Part shown: positions 1 to 8,740 of the stretch, piece by piece
Layout: every line of letters begins with the position of its first letter
How positions within the stretch are numbered: the first letter of the stretch is position 1
From: Bradyrhizobium barranii subsp. apii
GTDB lineage: Bacteria; Pseudomonadota; Alphaproteobacteria; Rhizobiales; Xanthobacteraceae
NCBI RefSeq assembly: GCF_011516635.5
Contig: NZ_CP096255.1
Coordinates: forward strand, 5,392,501-5,456,500
Direction: 5' to 3'
DNA length: 64,000 nt
The notes under the pieces: generated by a model
Told to the model about the DNA's origin: nothing
The model's database searches: none
What the model saw: only the letters and a program-made list of their open reading frames with translations
Program-made: the position numbers and the translations under genes

Positions 1-1062
1 GTAGGTCGCGAAGAACAGCACGGTGATCAGCGGCACGCCGCGCCAGAACTCGATGAAGGCGATCGAGAAGATCCGGATCAGCGGAATGGTCGAGCGGCGG
101 CCGAGCGCCAGCGCGATGCCGATCGGCAGCGAGGTGACGATGCCGGTCACGGAGACCACCAGCGTCACCAGAAGCCCGCCCCACAGATTCGTGGTCACGA
201 CCGGCAGGCCGCCGTGATCGAGCCCCATCAGCTTGATCACGACCGCGATGCCGACAAAGGTGGCGATGCTGGATGTCAGCGCCCGGCCGCCGGTGCGAAC
301 GCCGCCACCGACGACGAAGGCGATCAGGGAGACGACCGCCGCCGTGATGGCGAAATCGGCCCAGACCGACTGGCCCGTTCCCTGGAGCTGGTCACGGAGC
401 CAGGTCAGCGGAAAGATCAGCCAGTAGATCGCGCTGCCGACCAGCACGATGAGATTGCCGGCCAGCCAGAAGAGCGGTGCGATGGCTGAGGTCTTGGCGA
501 GACTGAGCAGAGCCTGCCCGGCGCCGATGATGCTGTCGTCGAACAATTGCAGCAGGCCGGCCGTCCAGCTCAGGCCAAACCCGGTGATCCCGCCGCCGTG
601 CAACAGAAAGAATGCAACGACTGGAAAGGCGAAGAAGAACAGACCGGCGTTCAGTCCCTTCGCCGGCAGGCGCGGAATGAGCAGCGGCAGAAGCAGAGCC
701 GCCGCCAGGATCAGCGAAAGGTTGACCCGCCAGCGTTCGGCCTCGGGATAGAAGCCGTAGATCAATTGCGGCAGCTTGGCCTGGATGAAGGGCCAGCAGG
801 CGCCGACCGTAAAGCCGGCATTCTCGGTCAGGCACGCCGTGCGATCCTTGCCGGTCCAGACCGCATCGACCATCAGGAACTTGACGGCAGGAATGACGGT
901 GAACCAGAGCAGCAAGGCGCCGACGATGGTGAGCAAAATGTTGGTCGGCGAATTGAACAGGCGCGTGCGCATCAGGCCGATGAAGCCCGTGGTCTTGACC
1001 GGCGCGGGACGCTCGGTGAGCAGGTCCCGGCGGACATAGGCGGACGAGATGATGTCGCTCAT
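1..1062 (-). CDS. aapM: General L-amino acid ABC transporter permease AapM (3' end outside window)
   Basis: Inner-membrane permease of the Aap/Bztn polar amino-acid ABC importer. Reading from the ATG at 1062 gives an N-terminus starting MSDIISSAYVRRDLL, a first membrane segment around LLTIVGALLLWF, and near the left edge the conserved stretch IEFWRGVPLITVLF typical of this permease family. The frame stays open to base 1, so about 354 codons are visible and the C-terminus is missing. Its ATG overlaps the aapQ stop in an ATGA, which indicates translational coupling. The ATPase gene aapP would be expected just beyond the left edge. Confidence 0.9.
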   Translation of the reverse strand, partial: MSDIISSAYVRRDLLTERPAPVKTTGFIGLMRTRLFNSPTNILLTIVGALLLWFTVIPAVKFLMVDAVWTGKDRTACLTENAGFTVGACWPFIQAKLPQLIYGFYPEAERWRVNLSLILAAALLLPLLIPRLPAKGLNAGLFFFAFPVVAFFLLHGGGITGFGLSWTAGLLQLFDDSIIGAGQALLSLAKTSAIAPLFWLAGNLIVLVGSAIYWLIFPLTWLRDQLQGTGQSVWADFAITAAVVSLIAFVVGGGVRTGGRALTSSIATFVGIAVVIKLMGLDHGGLPVVTTNLWGGLLVTLVVSVTGIVTSLPIGIALALGRRSTIPLIRIFSIAFIEFWRGVPLITVLFFATY

Positions 1063-2264
1063 GCGCCCAGACTCCGGCTGACGCGCCAACCGTAGACGCT
1101 CATGACGGCGCTCGTGAGCAGCGAGATCAGGAGGTAGACGCCCATCGTCATGGCAATGATCTCGATCGCCTGCCCGGTCTGGCTCAGCGACGTGCCGGCG
1201 AACACCGAGACGAGGTCGGGATAGCCGATCGCGACCGCCAGCGAAGAGTTCTTGGTGAGGTTGAGATACTGGTTGGTCAGCGGCGGCACGATCACGCGCA
1301 TCGCCTGCGGCACGACGATCAGGCGCAACGTAGTGCCGCGGCTCAGCCCCAGCGAGGATCCCGCTTCCATCTGACCGGAGTGGACGGACAGGATGCCGGC
1401 GCGCACGATCTCGGCGATGAAGGCCGCGGTATAGGTCGACAGCGCCAGCGTCAGCGCCACGAATTCCGGGATGACTCTTGAGCCGCCGGCAAAATTGAAC
1501 CCCTTGAGCTGCGGCAGCTCGAAGGTGAAGGGCAGGCCGAACACCAGCACGGCCGCGAGCGGCAGCCCGAACAGCAGGCCCAGCACATAGGGCCAGATCC
1601 GGATCATCTGACCGCGCTGAAATAGCGCCCGCCGCGCATAGAAGCGCAAAACCAGCGAAGCGACGATGCCGAGGACCAGCATCGCCAGGAACGGCTCGAA
1701 GCCGCCCTCGCCGATCGGGCGCGGAATGACGAGCCCACGGTTGCTGATGAAGGCGATGCCCAGCAGCGAAATGCTCTGCCGGGGATTTGGCAGGGCCGCG
1801 AGCACCGCCAGATACCAGAACAGGATCTGGAACAGCACCGGCAGATTGCGGCCGATCTCGACATAGATCTCGCCGACGCGCGACAACAGCCAGTTGGGCG
1901 ACAGCCGGCACAGCGCGACGATGAAGCCGATCACGGTGGCGAAGAAGATGCCTACCACCGAGACCACGAGCGTGTTCAAAAGCCCGACCACGAACACGCG
2001 CAGGAACGTGTCCGAGCCGGTGTAGGAGATCAGGGTCTGGTTGACGTCGAAGCCGGCATTGTTCCGGAGGAAGCCGAAGCCGGCGGCAATGTGCTGGTTT
2101 TCGAGGTTGGCCCGGGCGTTGGAAACGATCTCATAGCCAATCCAGCCCAGGATCGCCGCGAAGGCAAACTGGACGGCGACGCCGTTCCAGCCTGCCTTGC
2201 CGCCCAGAACGCGCCTGATCTTCAGCGCGATCTGGGCCGGCGGTTTTCGAGCCTCGGTGCTCAT
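1059..2264 (-). CDS. aapQ: General L-amino acid ABC transporter permease AapQ
   Basis: A 401-residue inner-membrane permease, the partner of AapM in the amino-acid import channel. Several hydrophobic segments are visible (for example GVAVQFAFAAILGWIGY near the N-terminus). The cytoplasmic coupling loop, containing SGQMEAGSSLGLSRG, matches the EAA loop that contacts the ATPase in this family. It lies between aapJ (19 bp gap) and aapM (4 bp ATGA overlap) in the order J-Q-M known for aapJQMP. The length is normal for AapQ/BztB, and nothing looks broken. Confidence 0.93.
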   Translation of the reverse strand: MSTEARKPPAQIALKIRRVLGGKAGWNGVAVQFAFAAILGWIGYEIVSNARANLENQHIAAGFGFLRNNAGFDVNQTLISYTGSDTFLRVFVVGLLNTLVVSVVGIFFATVIGFIVALCRLSPNWLLSRVGEIYVEIGRNLPVLFQILFWYLAVLAALPNPRQSISLLGIAFISNRGLVIPRPIGEGGFEPFLAMLVLGIVASLVLRFYARRALFQRGQMIRIWPYVLGLLFGLPLAAVLVFGLPFTFELPQLKGFNFAGGSRVIPEFVALTLALSTYTAAFIAEIVRAGILSVHSGQMEAGSSLGLSRGTTLRLIVVPQAMRVIVPPLTNQYLNLTKNSSLAVAIGYPDLVSVFAGTSLSQTGQAIEIIAMTMGVYLLISLLTSAVMSVYGWRVSRSLGA

Positions 2265-2283
2265 CGCCGCGGATCAGGCGGGG

Positions 2284-3300
2284 TCAGCGGATCGGCGGCG
2301 CGTACTGAAGACCGCCCTTATTCCAGAGATTGTTGAGGCCACGGCTGATGCCGAGCGGCGAACCGGCGCCGACGTTGCGATCGAACACCTCGCCGTAATT
2401 GCCGGTGGCCTTCACGATCCGCACCACCCAGTCCTTGGTCAGGCCGAGCTGTTCGCCGAAATTGCCGTCGCTGCCAAGCACGCGCTTCAGCTCCGGATTT
2501 TCCAGTTTCGCCTTCTCGTCGACGTTCTTCGAGGTCACGCCCAGCTCTTCGGCGGTAACCATGGCGAACAGCGTCCATTTCACGATGTCGAACCACTGGT
2601 CGTCGCCGTGACGCACCATCGGCCCGAGCGGCTCCTTCGAGATGATTTCGGGGAGCACCATATGGTCGTTGGGATTGGCAAGCTTGAGGCGGTTGGCGTA
2701 CAGGCCCGACTGGTCGGTGGTGAAGACGTCGCAGCGCCCGGCTTCATAGGCCTTGACGGTCTCGTCGTTGGTGCCGAACGCGATCACCTCGTACTTCATG
2801 TTGTTGGCCTTGAAGTAGTCGGCGAGGTTCTGCTCGGTGGTGGTGCCGGTCTGGACGCAGACCGAGGCGCTGTTGAGCTCGAGCGCCGAATTCACCTTGA
2901 GCGACTTCTTCACCATGAAGCCCTGCCCGTCATAATAGGTGACGCCGGTGAAGTTGGCGCCGAGCGAGGTGTCGCGCGAGATGGTCCAGGTGGTGTTGCG
3001 CGAGAGCACGTCGATTTCGCCGGATTGCAGCGCCGTGAAACGATCCTTGGCGGACAACGGCACGTACTTGACCTTGGTCGGATCGTTGAAGATCGCCCCG
3101 GCGATCGCGCGGCAGAGGTCGACGTCGAGCCCGGTCCAGTTGCCCTTGTCGTCGGGCGAGGAGAAGCCGGGCAGGCCTTGGCTGACGCCGCAGGACAGCA
3201 TGCCCCGGTCCTTGATGGTCTTGAGCGTTTGCGCATCGGCGGCCTGGGCGGAGAGGCCGGCGGCGACAGCGAGAGTGAGAGCCAGAGTTACGCGTTTCAT
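2284..3300 (-). CDS. aapJ: Periplasmic L-amino acid-binding protein AapJ
   Basis: A 338-residue periplasmic solute receptor (SBP_bac_3 type) that delivers amino acids to AapQM. The start at 3300 gives a signal peptide MKRVTLALTLAVAAGLSAQA followed by the mature receptor, with AAGG-type family motifs such as RGMLSCGVSQGLPGFS and a C-terminal NLWNKGGLQYAPPIR. The frame is open further upstream, but the signal peptide and an AAAGG ribosome site on the minus strand fix the start. It is the first gene of the aap operon; its promoter should lie in 3301-3694. Confidence 0.93.
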   Translation of the reverse strand: MKRVTLALTLAVAAGLSAQAADAQTLKTIKDRGMLSCGVSQGLPGFSSPDDKGNWTGLDVDLCRAIAGAIFNDPTKVKYVPLSAKDRFTALQSGEIDVLSRNTTWTISRDTSLGANFTGVTYYDGQGFMVKKSLKVNSALELNSASVCVQTGTTTEQNLADYFKANNMKYEVIAFGTNDETVKAYEAGRCDVFTTDQSGLYANRLKLANPNDHMVLPEIISKEPLGPMVRHGDDQWFDIVKWTLFAMVTAEELGVTSKNVDEKAKLENPELKRVLGSDGNFGEQLGLTKDWVVRIVKATGNYGEVFDRNVGAGSPLGISRGLNNLWNKGGLQYAPPIR

Positions 3301-3694
3301 GGGCTGAAGGCCTTTCAAAGTCGTCTCAAGGTCAGGAATGGCGTCTTTGGGATCGTCTCCGCCAGGGCTAGCCGCATCAAGACTAGCCTTGCAAGAGTCA
3401 TGCTGGAAAACCTTGCCGAACACTCGCCCATCCCGGGAGGCCATACCTTAATCCCCGCCGCAGGCGTCCGCCGTTATGGCTGTGACGCAAGGTCCGGTCA
3501 GACGATGGATCGAAGGTCGCGGCAGCCCCTCAACATGCGGCGACTGAATAGCACCCGCGCATCTCAGAACGACTGGCGAGCCGGGTCAAGGGGTTGACGG
3601 GACTCTTCTGTGTTCTGTTATTAACGGCAGCGGCCTTCGGCCGGCCCGCGGGCGCGGCGAGCCCGGTGGAAACGCGCTTTTTGAAAGCAGACGC
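3301..3694. other. Divergent intergenic region aapJ / metC
   Basis: About 390 bp between two divergent genes. It must hold the promoters of the aap operon and metC. I see no clear consensus promoter, riboswitch or repeat. Short frames within it look like shadows with no ribosome sites. Confidence 0.5.
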
Positions 3695-4879
3695 ATGGAT
3701 TCCCCGCATCCCGCCCAACAGCACGCCGAAACCCGGCTGGTGACCTCCGGCCGCGACACCAAGGCGCAGAAGGGGTTCGTCAATCCGCCGGTGTTTCACG
3801 GTTCGACCGTGCTCTATCCGACCGCCGAGGACCTGCACGCCCATCGCGGCGAGTTCCAGTACGGCCGCCACGGTACCCCCACCACCAGGGCGTTCCAGGA
3901 GACGCTGATGGCACTGGAGGGGCCGCAATGCGCCGGCGTCGGCATCGTGCCGTCAGGCCTGTCGGCGATCTCCACCACCCTGCTCTCGGTGCTGAAGACC
4001 GGCGACCATCTGCTCGTCTGCGACAACGTCTATCGGCCCTCGCGCAATTTCTGCAACGGCATGCTCGCGCGCCTCGGCATCGAGACCACTTATTTCGATC
4101 CGCTGATCGGCGCGAGCATCGACAAGCTGTTCAAGCCCAACACCCGCGCGGTGCTGGTGGAGGCGCCGGGCTCGCAGTCGTTCGAGATGCCTGACATCCG
4201 CGCCATCGCCGAGGTCGCGCATGCACGCGATGCGCTCGTCATCGACGACAACACCTGGGCGACGCCGCTCTATCATCGCTCGCTCGACCAGGGTGTCGAC
4301 ATCAGCATGCAGGCCGCCACTAAGTATATCGGCGGCCATTCCGACATCATGTTCGGCACCATCTCGGCCAACGCCAAGGCGTGGCCGCAGATTGCCGAAG
4401 GCATCCGCCTGCTCGGCGTCTGCGCCGGCCCTGACGACGTCTTCCTGGCGCTGCGCGGCCTGCGCACGCTGTCGGTACGATTGGCGCAGCATCACCGCTC
4501 GGGGCTCGACATGGCGCGCTGGCTCGCGGCCCGCCCCGAGGTCGCGCGCGTGCTGCATCCGGCGCTCGAGACCGATCCCGGCCATGCCATCTGGAAGCGC
4601 GATTTCACCGGCGCGTCGGGCCTGTTCAGCATCGTGTTGAAGCCGGCGCCGCAGAAGGCCGTCGACACCATGCTCGACACGCTCAAGCTGTTCGGCATGG
4701 GCTTCTCCTGGGGCGGCTTCGAGAGCCTCGTGATTCCCTTCGATTGCGACGCCTATCGCACCGCCACGAAGTGGTCGCCGGGCGGCCCGACCCTGCGACT
4801 GCACATCGGCCTCGAAAGCGTCGACGATCTCAAGTCCGATCTCGATCGCGGCTTCGCTGCCCTCAAGGCGGCAATGTGA
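3695..4879 (+). CDS. metC: Cystathionine beta-lyase (PLP-dependent)
   Basis: A 394-residue cytoplasmic Cys/Met-metabolism PLP enzyme that cleaves cystathionine to homocysteine, pyruvate and ammonia in methionine synthesis. The PLP lysine is K210 in SMQAATKYIGGHSD. Other family features are PSGLSAIS near residue 87 for the phosphate site, YGRHGTPT near 56, and WGGFESL near the C-terminus. The length equals that of E. coli MetC, and the active-site lysine has the same residue number. It is monocistronic, divergent from aapJ. A related specificity (cystathionine gamma-lyase or methionine gamma-lyase) cannot be excluded from sequence, but the GGFESL ending favours beta-lyase. Confidence 0.9.
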   Translation: MDSPHPAQQHAETRLVTSGRDTKAQKGFVNPPVFHGSTVLYPTAEDLHAHRGEFQYGRHGTPTTRAFQETLMALEGPQCAGVGIVPSGLSAISTTLLSVLKTGDHLLVCDNVYRPSRNFCNGMLARLGIETTYFDPLIGASIDKLFKPNTRAVLVEAPGSQSFEMPDIRAIAEVAHARDALVIDDNTWATPLYHRSLDQGVDISMQAATKYIGGHSDIMFGTISANAKAWPQIAEGIRLLGVCAGPDDVFLALRGLRTLSVRLAQHHRSGLDMARWLAARPEVARVLHPALETDPGHAIWKRDFTGASGLFSIVLKPAPQKAVDTMLDTLKLFGMGFSWGGFESLVIPFDCDAYRTATKWSPGGPTLRLHIGLESVDDLKSDLDRGFAALKAAM

Positions 4880-5058
4880 GCCTGCTCACAAGGCATCGCG
4901 CCTCGGGACGCGGCAATCGCGCGCCGGCGGACGCGCAAAACGCGCGCCGCGGGAACGCGCAACCGCCGCAAACGTTAACGCGGATGCGCCAACAAAGGGT
5001 TTGAACCGCTGACGTTTGGCGCTAGCCTCACCAATCGACTCCAATCCGGACGCGGAGC

Positions 5059-6747
5059 ATGGGAACGTTGGTTCTGCTCGATCTGATGGGCGGCGTGGCG
5101 CTGTTGCTGTGGGGCCTGCACATGGTCCACAGCGGGATTCTGCGCGCCTTCGGCCCGGACCTGCGGCGGCTGCTCGGCAAGGCGCTCGGCAACCGATTCA
5201 ACGCGTTCGCCGCCGGGCTAGGCCTTACCGCGCTGCTCCAGAGCAGCACGGCGACGGCGCTGATCACCAGCTCATTCGCGGCAGAAGGCCTCGTCAGCCT
5301 GGCCGCCGCGCTCGCCATCATGTTGGGGGCCAATGTCGGCACGACGCTGATCGTGCAGGTGCTGTCGTTCAACATCGCAGCCGTTGCGCCTGTCCTGTTC
5401 GTGCTCGGGCTCGTCGCCTTCCGCTCCGGCCCACGGTCGCGGATCAAGGATATCGGGCGCGTATTCATCGGTCTCGGCTTGATGCTGCTGTCGCTGCACA
5501 TCCTGCTCGACACGCTGGCTCCGGCGGAGAACGCGCCGGGTGTTCGTGTCATGATGTCCGCGATCACGGGCGATCCCGTGCTCTGCATCGTCATCGCCGC
5601 GCTCGTCACCTGGGCGGTGCATTCGAGCGTCGCCAGCGTGCTGCTGATCATGTCGCTGGCCTATTCGCAGTTCATCACACCTTACGCGGCCCTCGCGCTG
5701 GTGTTGGGGGCCAATCTCGGCAGCGCCATCAATCCCGTGTTCGAGGGCGCCCGGCGCGACGATCCCGCAAGCTACCGCCTGCCGCTCGGCAATCTCGCCA
5801 ACCGCGTGATCGGGATCGCGCTGGTGCTACCGTTCCTGAATGGGATCGCTGAGCACATGCACGCCTGGCAGCCTGATCTCGCCAGGATGACGGCGGCCTT
5901 CCACATCGCCTTCAACGTAGGCACGGCCGTCATCTTCATCGGCCTGCTCGACATCATGTCCCGGCTCCTGACCCGGCTGCTGCCTGATCGCGTCCGGGAA
6001 GACGATCCGGCCCGGCCGCGCTATCTCGACGAGAGCGCGCTGGAGACGCCGTCACTGGCGCTCGCCGACGCCGCGCGTGAGACCTTGCGCATGGGCGATC
6101 TGGTCGAGGTCATGCTGCGCAAGGTAATGGCGGCGATGATGACCGGCGACCGCGCGCTGGTCGACCAGGTCACGAAGATGGACAATGTCGTTGACAGCCT
6201 CGACGAAGCCATCAAGCTCTATGTGACGAAGCTGATGCGGGGCAGCCTCGACGAGAGCGAGGGCCGGCGCGCGATGGAGATCATCTCCTTCGCCATCAAC
6301 CTCGAGCATATCGGCGACATCATCGACAAGAGCCTGAGCGAGCTCGCGACCAAGAAGATCAAGCGCCGCTTCCAGTTCTCGGCCGAGGGCGCCGAGGAGC
6401 TCGCCGCCTTCCACAAGCGCACGATGGACTCGCTGCGGATCGCCTTCGGCGTCTTCATGTCGGGCGATGCCAACGAAGCGCGCAAGCTGCTGGTGGAGAA
6501 GACCACGCTGAAGAACACCGAGCTCGCCGCCGTCGAGCGTCATCTCGACCGCTTGCGCGAGGGCCGCCCCGAGACCATCGAGACCACCTCGCTGCATCTC
6601 GACGTGCTGCGCGACCTACGCCGCATCCACTCGCATATCTGCTCGGTCGCCTATCCCGTGCTCGATGCCGCCGGCGAGCCTTATCGCAGGAGCGAGGCGG
6701 ATGCCGCCCTGCCCGCCTCCGGCGCGGCGTCGGCGTTACCGCGCTAG
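5059..6747 (+). CDS. Na/Pi cotransporter family protein with PhoU-like C-terminal domain
   Basis: A 562-residue inner-membrane protein of the NptA/YjbB family, expected to move phosphate with sodium. The N-terminal half carries two inverted Na_Pi_cotrans repeats: the first QSS motif is at residues 61-63 (LLQSSTATALITSSF), and the second repeat has VHSSVASVLLIM near 190. Both repeats contain a GAN(V/L)G motif. The C-terminal third (from about residue 335) is hydrophilic and helical, with INLEHIGDIIDKSL, matching the PhoU-like domain. The start follows a CGGAG site. It ends 9 bp before the convergent LpxB-N-like gene. No Pho box is obvious. Confidence 0.88.
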   Translation: MGTLVLLDLMGGVALLLWGLHMVHSGILRAFGPDLRRLLGKALGNRFNAFAAGLGLTALLQSSTATALITSSFAAEGLVSLAAALAIMLGANVGTTLIVQVLSFNIAAVAPVLFVLGLVAFRSGPRSRIKDIGRVFIGLGLMLLSLHILLDTLAPAENAPGVRVMMSAITGDPVLCIVIAALVTWAVHSSVASVLLIMSLAYSQFITPYAALALVLGANLGSAINPVFEGARRDDPASYRLPLGNLANRVIGIALVLPFLNGIAEHMHAWQPDLARMTAAFHIAFNVGTAVIFIGLLDIMSRLLTRLLPDRVREDDPARPRYLDESALETPSLALADAARETLRMGDLVEVMLRKVMAAMMTGDRALVDQVTKMDNVVDSLDEAIKLYVTKLMRGSLDESEGRRAMEIISFAINLEHIGDIIDKSLSELATKKIKRRFQFSAEGAEELAAFHKRTMDSLRIAFGVFMSGDANEARKLLVEKTTLKNTELAAVERHLDRLREGRPETIETTSLHLDVLRDLRRIHSHICSVAYPVLDAAGEPYRRSEADAALPASGAASALPR

Positions 6748-6756
6748 CGGCGCGTC

Positions 6757-7095
6757 TCAGCGTTCCAGCGTCCTCGAGGCGCGGCCGCGGTTCTTGATGA
6801 TCAGCATGATGTTGCGGATATAGATGATGGTCGCGAGCGCCTGTCCGAGGATGATGACGGGCTCGCGCTTCACGACGCCGTAGACCAGCGTCATCAGCCC
6901 GCCGCCCATCGAGCAGAACCAGAACGCCATCGGCACCACGCTGTTGCCGGCCCGCTCGCTCGCGATCCACTGCACCAGGAAGCGTGCGGTGAAGAACAGC
7001 TGCGCGACGAGGCCGAACGCCAGCCAGAAATCGAACTTGGCGACGAAGACGTCGTAGAGATAGTTATTCAACGCCTGACCGTATTGGATGATCAT
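6757..7095 (-). CDS. LpxB N-terminal-domain-like small membrane protein
   Basis: A 112-residue integral membrane protein matching the LAB_N (lipid-A-disaccharide synthase N-terminal) family. Visible signatures are the ARFLVQWIASERAGNSVVP core and about three membrane helices. Stand-alone LAB_N proteins usually sit beside a polyprenyl-phosphate glycosyltransferase, as here: its ATG overlaps the end of the upstream glycosyltransferase in an ATGA. The inferred role is in making or flipping a lipid-linked sugar for LPS or lipid A modification. It is not a complete LpxB, since the catalytic part is absent. Confidence 0.83.
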   Translation of the reverse strand: MIIQYGQALNNYLYDVFVAKFDFWLAFGLVAQLFFTARFLVQWIASERAGNSVVPMAFWFCSMGGGLMTLVYGVVKREPVIILGQALATIIYIRNIMLIIKNRGRASRTLER

Positions 7096-7829
7096 GCCTT
7101 CACCTCAGTCACATCTGGTGTCGGCTTCTTGCGGCGGATCAGCCACCACACGCCGACGAGATCCATGATGCCGATCCACAGCCGGTCGAAGAAACCATAG
7201 TTTGACACGCCGGAATGGCGCGGCCGGTCGATCACGTCGACATAGGCGATCTCGTAGCCTTCGCGGCGCACCAGCGCCGGCAGGAAGCGATGCAGCCCGT
7301 CGAAATAGGGCATCATCAGGAATACGTCGCGCCGGAACGCCTTCAGGCCGCAACCGGTATCGCGCGTTCCGTCCTTCAGAATCGCATTGCGGACGCCGTT
7401 CGCCACGCGCGACTGGAATTTCTTGAAGCCGGTATCCTTGCGTCCGACACGCTGACCGGCAGCGAGACCGACGCGCCCCGCCCCCTTCTCGACCGCCGCG
7501 ATCAGGTCGGGCAGGAAGGCGGGATTGTTCTGCCCGTCGCCGTCGAGCGTCGCCACGATCGTGCTGCGCGCCGCGCGCACGCCACTGCGCACTGCTGCCG
7601 ACTGGCCGCCTGATCTGGCATGGCGAAGCTGCCGGAGATTGTCCCGCTGCTGCATGATCGCGCCGAGCCGTTCGCCGGTCGCGTCCGTCGAGCCGTCGTT
7701 GACGTAGATGATTTCATAGGCCCAGCGGCCGTCGAGCGCCGCGCCGATCTCCTCGATCAGCGGCGCGATGTTGTCGGCTTCGTTGCGCACGGGAACGACG
7801 ATGGAAACCGAAGGCTGGGACGACGACAA
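7092..7829 (-). CDS. Family-2 glycosyltransferase (polyprenyl-phosphate sugar synthase type)
   Basis: A 245-residue GT2 enzyme. The N-terminus has the nucleotide-sugar fold opening SVSIVVPVRNEADN, then YVNDGSTDATGE and the metal-binding acidic motif TLDGDGQNNP. A basic RRKK motif lies near the end. This pattern fits dolichyl/polyprenyl-phosphate mannose synthase, ArnC, or rhizobial RgtE-like enzymes that load a sugar onto a lipid carrier. Its neighbours (LAB_N protein, PAP2 phosphatase, ArnT-like transferase) support a lipid-carrier pathway. The donor sugar cannot be read from sequence; galacturonic acid is one possibility by analogy with Rhizobium. Confidence 0.88.
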   Translation of the reverse strand: MSSSQPSVSIVVPVRNEADNIAPLIEEIGAALDGRWAYEIIYVNDGSTDATGERLGAIMQQRDNLRQLRHARSGGQSAAVRSGVRAARSTIVATLDGDGQNNPAFLPDLIAAVEKGAGRVGLAAGQRVGRKDTGFKKFQSRVANGVRNAILKDGTRDTGCGLKAFRRDVFLMMPYFDGLHRFLPALVRREGYEIAYVDVIDRPRHSGVSNYGFFDRLWIGIMDLVGVWWLIRRKKPTPDVTEVKA

Positions 7830-7853
7830 ATCGAAAGCTCGTGGTTGGAATTG

Positions 7854-7886
7854 GCCTGCCCCGGGGAACCGGCGGTCCCGGCAGGC
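7854..7886 (-). terminator. Candidate hairpin between PAP2 gene and glycosyltransferase gene
   Basis: Arms GCCTGCC (7854-7860) and GGCAGGC (7880-7886) can pair, with extra inner GC pairing. There is no U-tract, so this is at most an attenuator or mRNA-stability hairpin within the minus-strand cluster. Confidence 0.3.
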
Positions 7887-7894
7887 AGCCGCTT

Positions 7895-8740
7895 TTATGG
7901 GGCGGATGCCCCGTGGGCAACCCTTTTGAGACGGCCCGAGACCGCCCCTGCAAGAGGCACAATGGTGCCGTCGGCGCGGATGGCAAAGCCGAGCCTCCGG
8001 GCCGCGAACCAGTAGCGCACTGCCATGGCGCCGACCATGCCGACCAGAGCGCCGGCGACGACGTCACTCGGATGATGCGCGAGCAGCACCAGCCGGGTCA
8101 GCAGGATCACGATTGCGTAAGTGAACATGAACACGCGCAGGCGCGGCCACAGCGCCGAGACCGCAAACGCCAGCGCAAACGCCGTCACCGCATGACCCGA
8201 CGGCAGGCTGGCATAAGCCCCCGCTCCCTCGAACGGGATGAAGTTGAACGGATCGGCCTTGCCACTCACGAACGGACGTCCGCGACCGATGAGATATTTC
8301 AGGATCTCGGCAACGAACACGGACAGGGCGACAGACAGAAACATGAACTGCAGCCGCGTACCGAGGCCGAGCAGCAGCCCACGACGGGTGCCGTGCAATC
8401 CCGCTGCAACGAGCGCCAGGAGCACCAGCGTCCCCCCGAGCACCGAGAGCACATACTCGTCCTTGCCGAAATCGGTAAGGATACGGATCGGCCACAAGCT
8501 CGGCGTGCCGCGCGTCGGCATCAGCTGGATCTCGGTCTGATCGAACGCGAGCATCAGCACGATGATCAAGGTCGCACCGGCCTCACTGAGCCACAGCGAA
8601 TGCCGCGCCAGCTTTCGCGCGGCTTCGGCGCGGCGCGAATGCGAAGGCGTACGGACGAGCTGCACCAGGGCATGGCCCGACACCGCGAGCAATTGCGCGG
8701 GATAGCCCGGGCGTGGCGCGCTGTCGGCCGGCGCCGGCAT
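7895..8740 (-). CDS. PAP2-superfamily membrane phosphatase
   Basis: A 281-residue integral membrane phosphatase. All three PAP2 signature motifs are present: KX6RP at K148-R155-P156, PSGH at 180-183, and R216-X5-H222-X3-D226. Such enzymes remove phosphate from undecaprenyl pyrophosphate, lipid A or phosphatidyl lipids at the periplasmic face. The gene starts one base before the stop of the upstream ArnT-like gene, so the two are coupled. In this context it probably acts on lipid A or recycles the polyprenyl carrier; which one is not decidable here. Confidence 0.88.
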   Translation of the reverse strand: MPAPADSAPRPGYPAQLLAVSGHALVQLVRTPSHSRRAEAARKLARHSLWLSEAGATLIIVLMLAFDQTEIQLMPTRGTPSLWPIRILTDFGKDEYVLSVLGGTLVLLALVAAGLHGTRRGLLLGLGTRLQFMFLSVALSVFVAEILKYLIGRGRPFVSGKADPFNFIPFEGAGAYASLPSGHAVTAFALAFAVSALWPRLRVFMFTYAIVILLTRLVLLAHHPSDVVAGALVGMVGAMAVRYWFAARRLGFAIRADGTIVPLAGAVSGRLKRVAHGASAP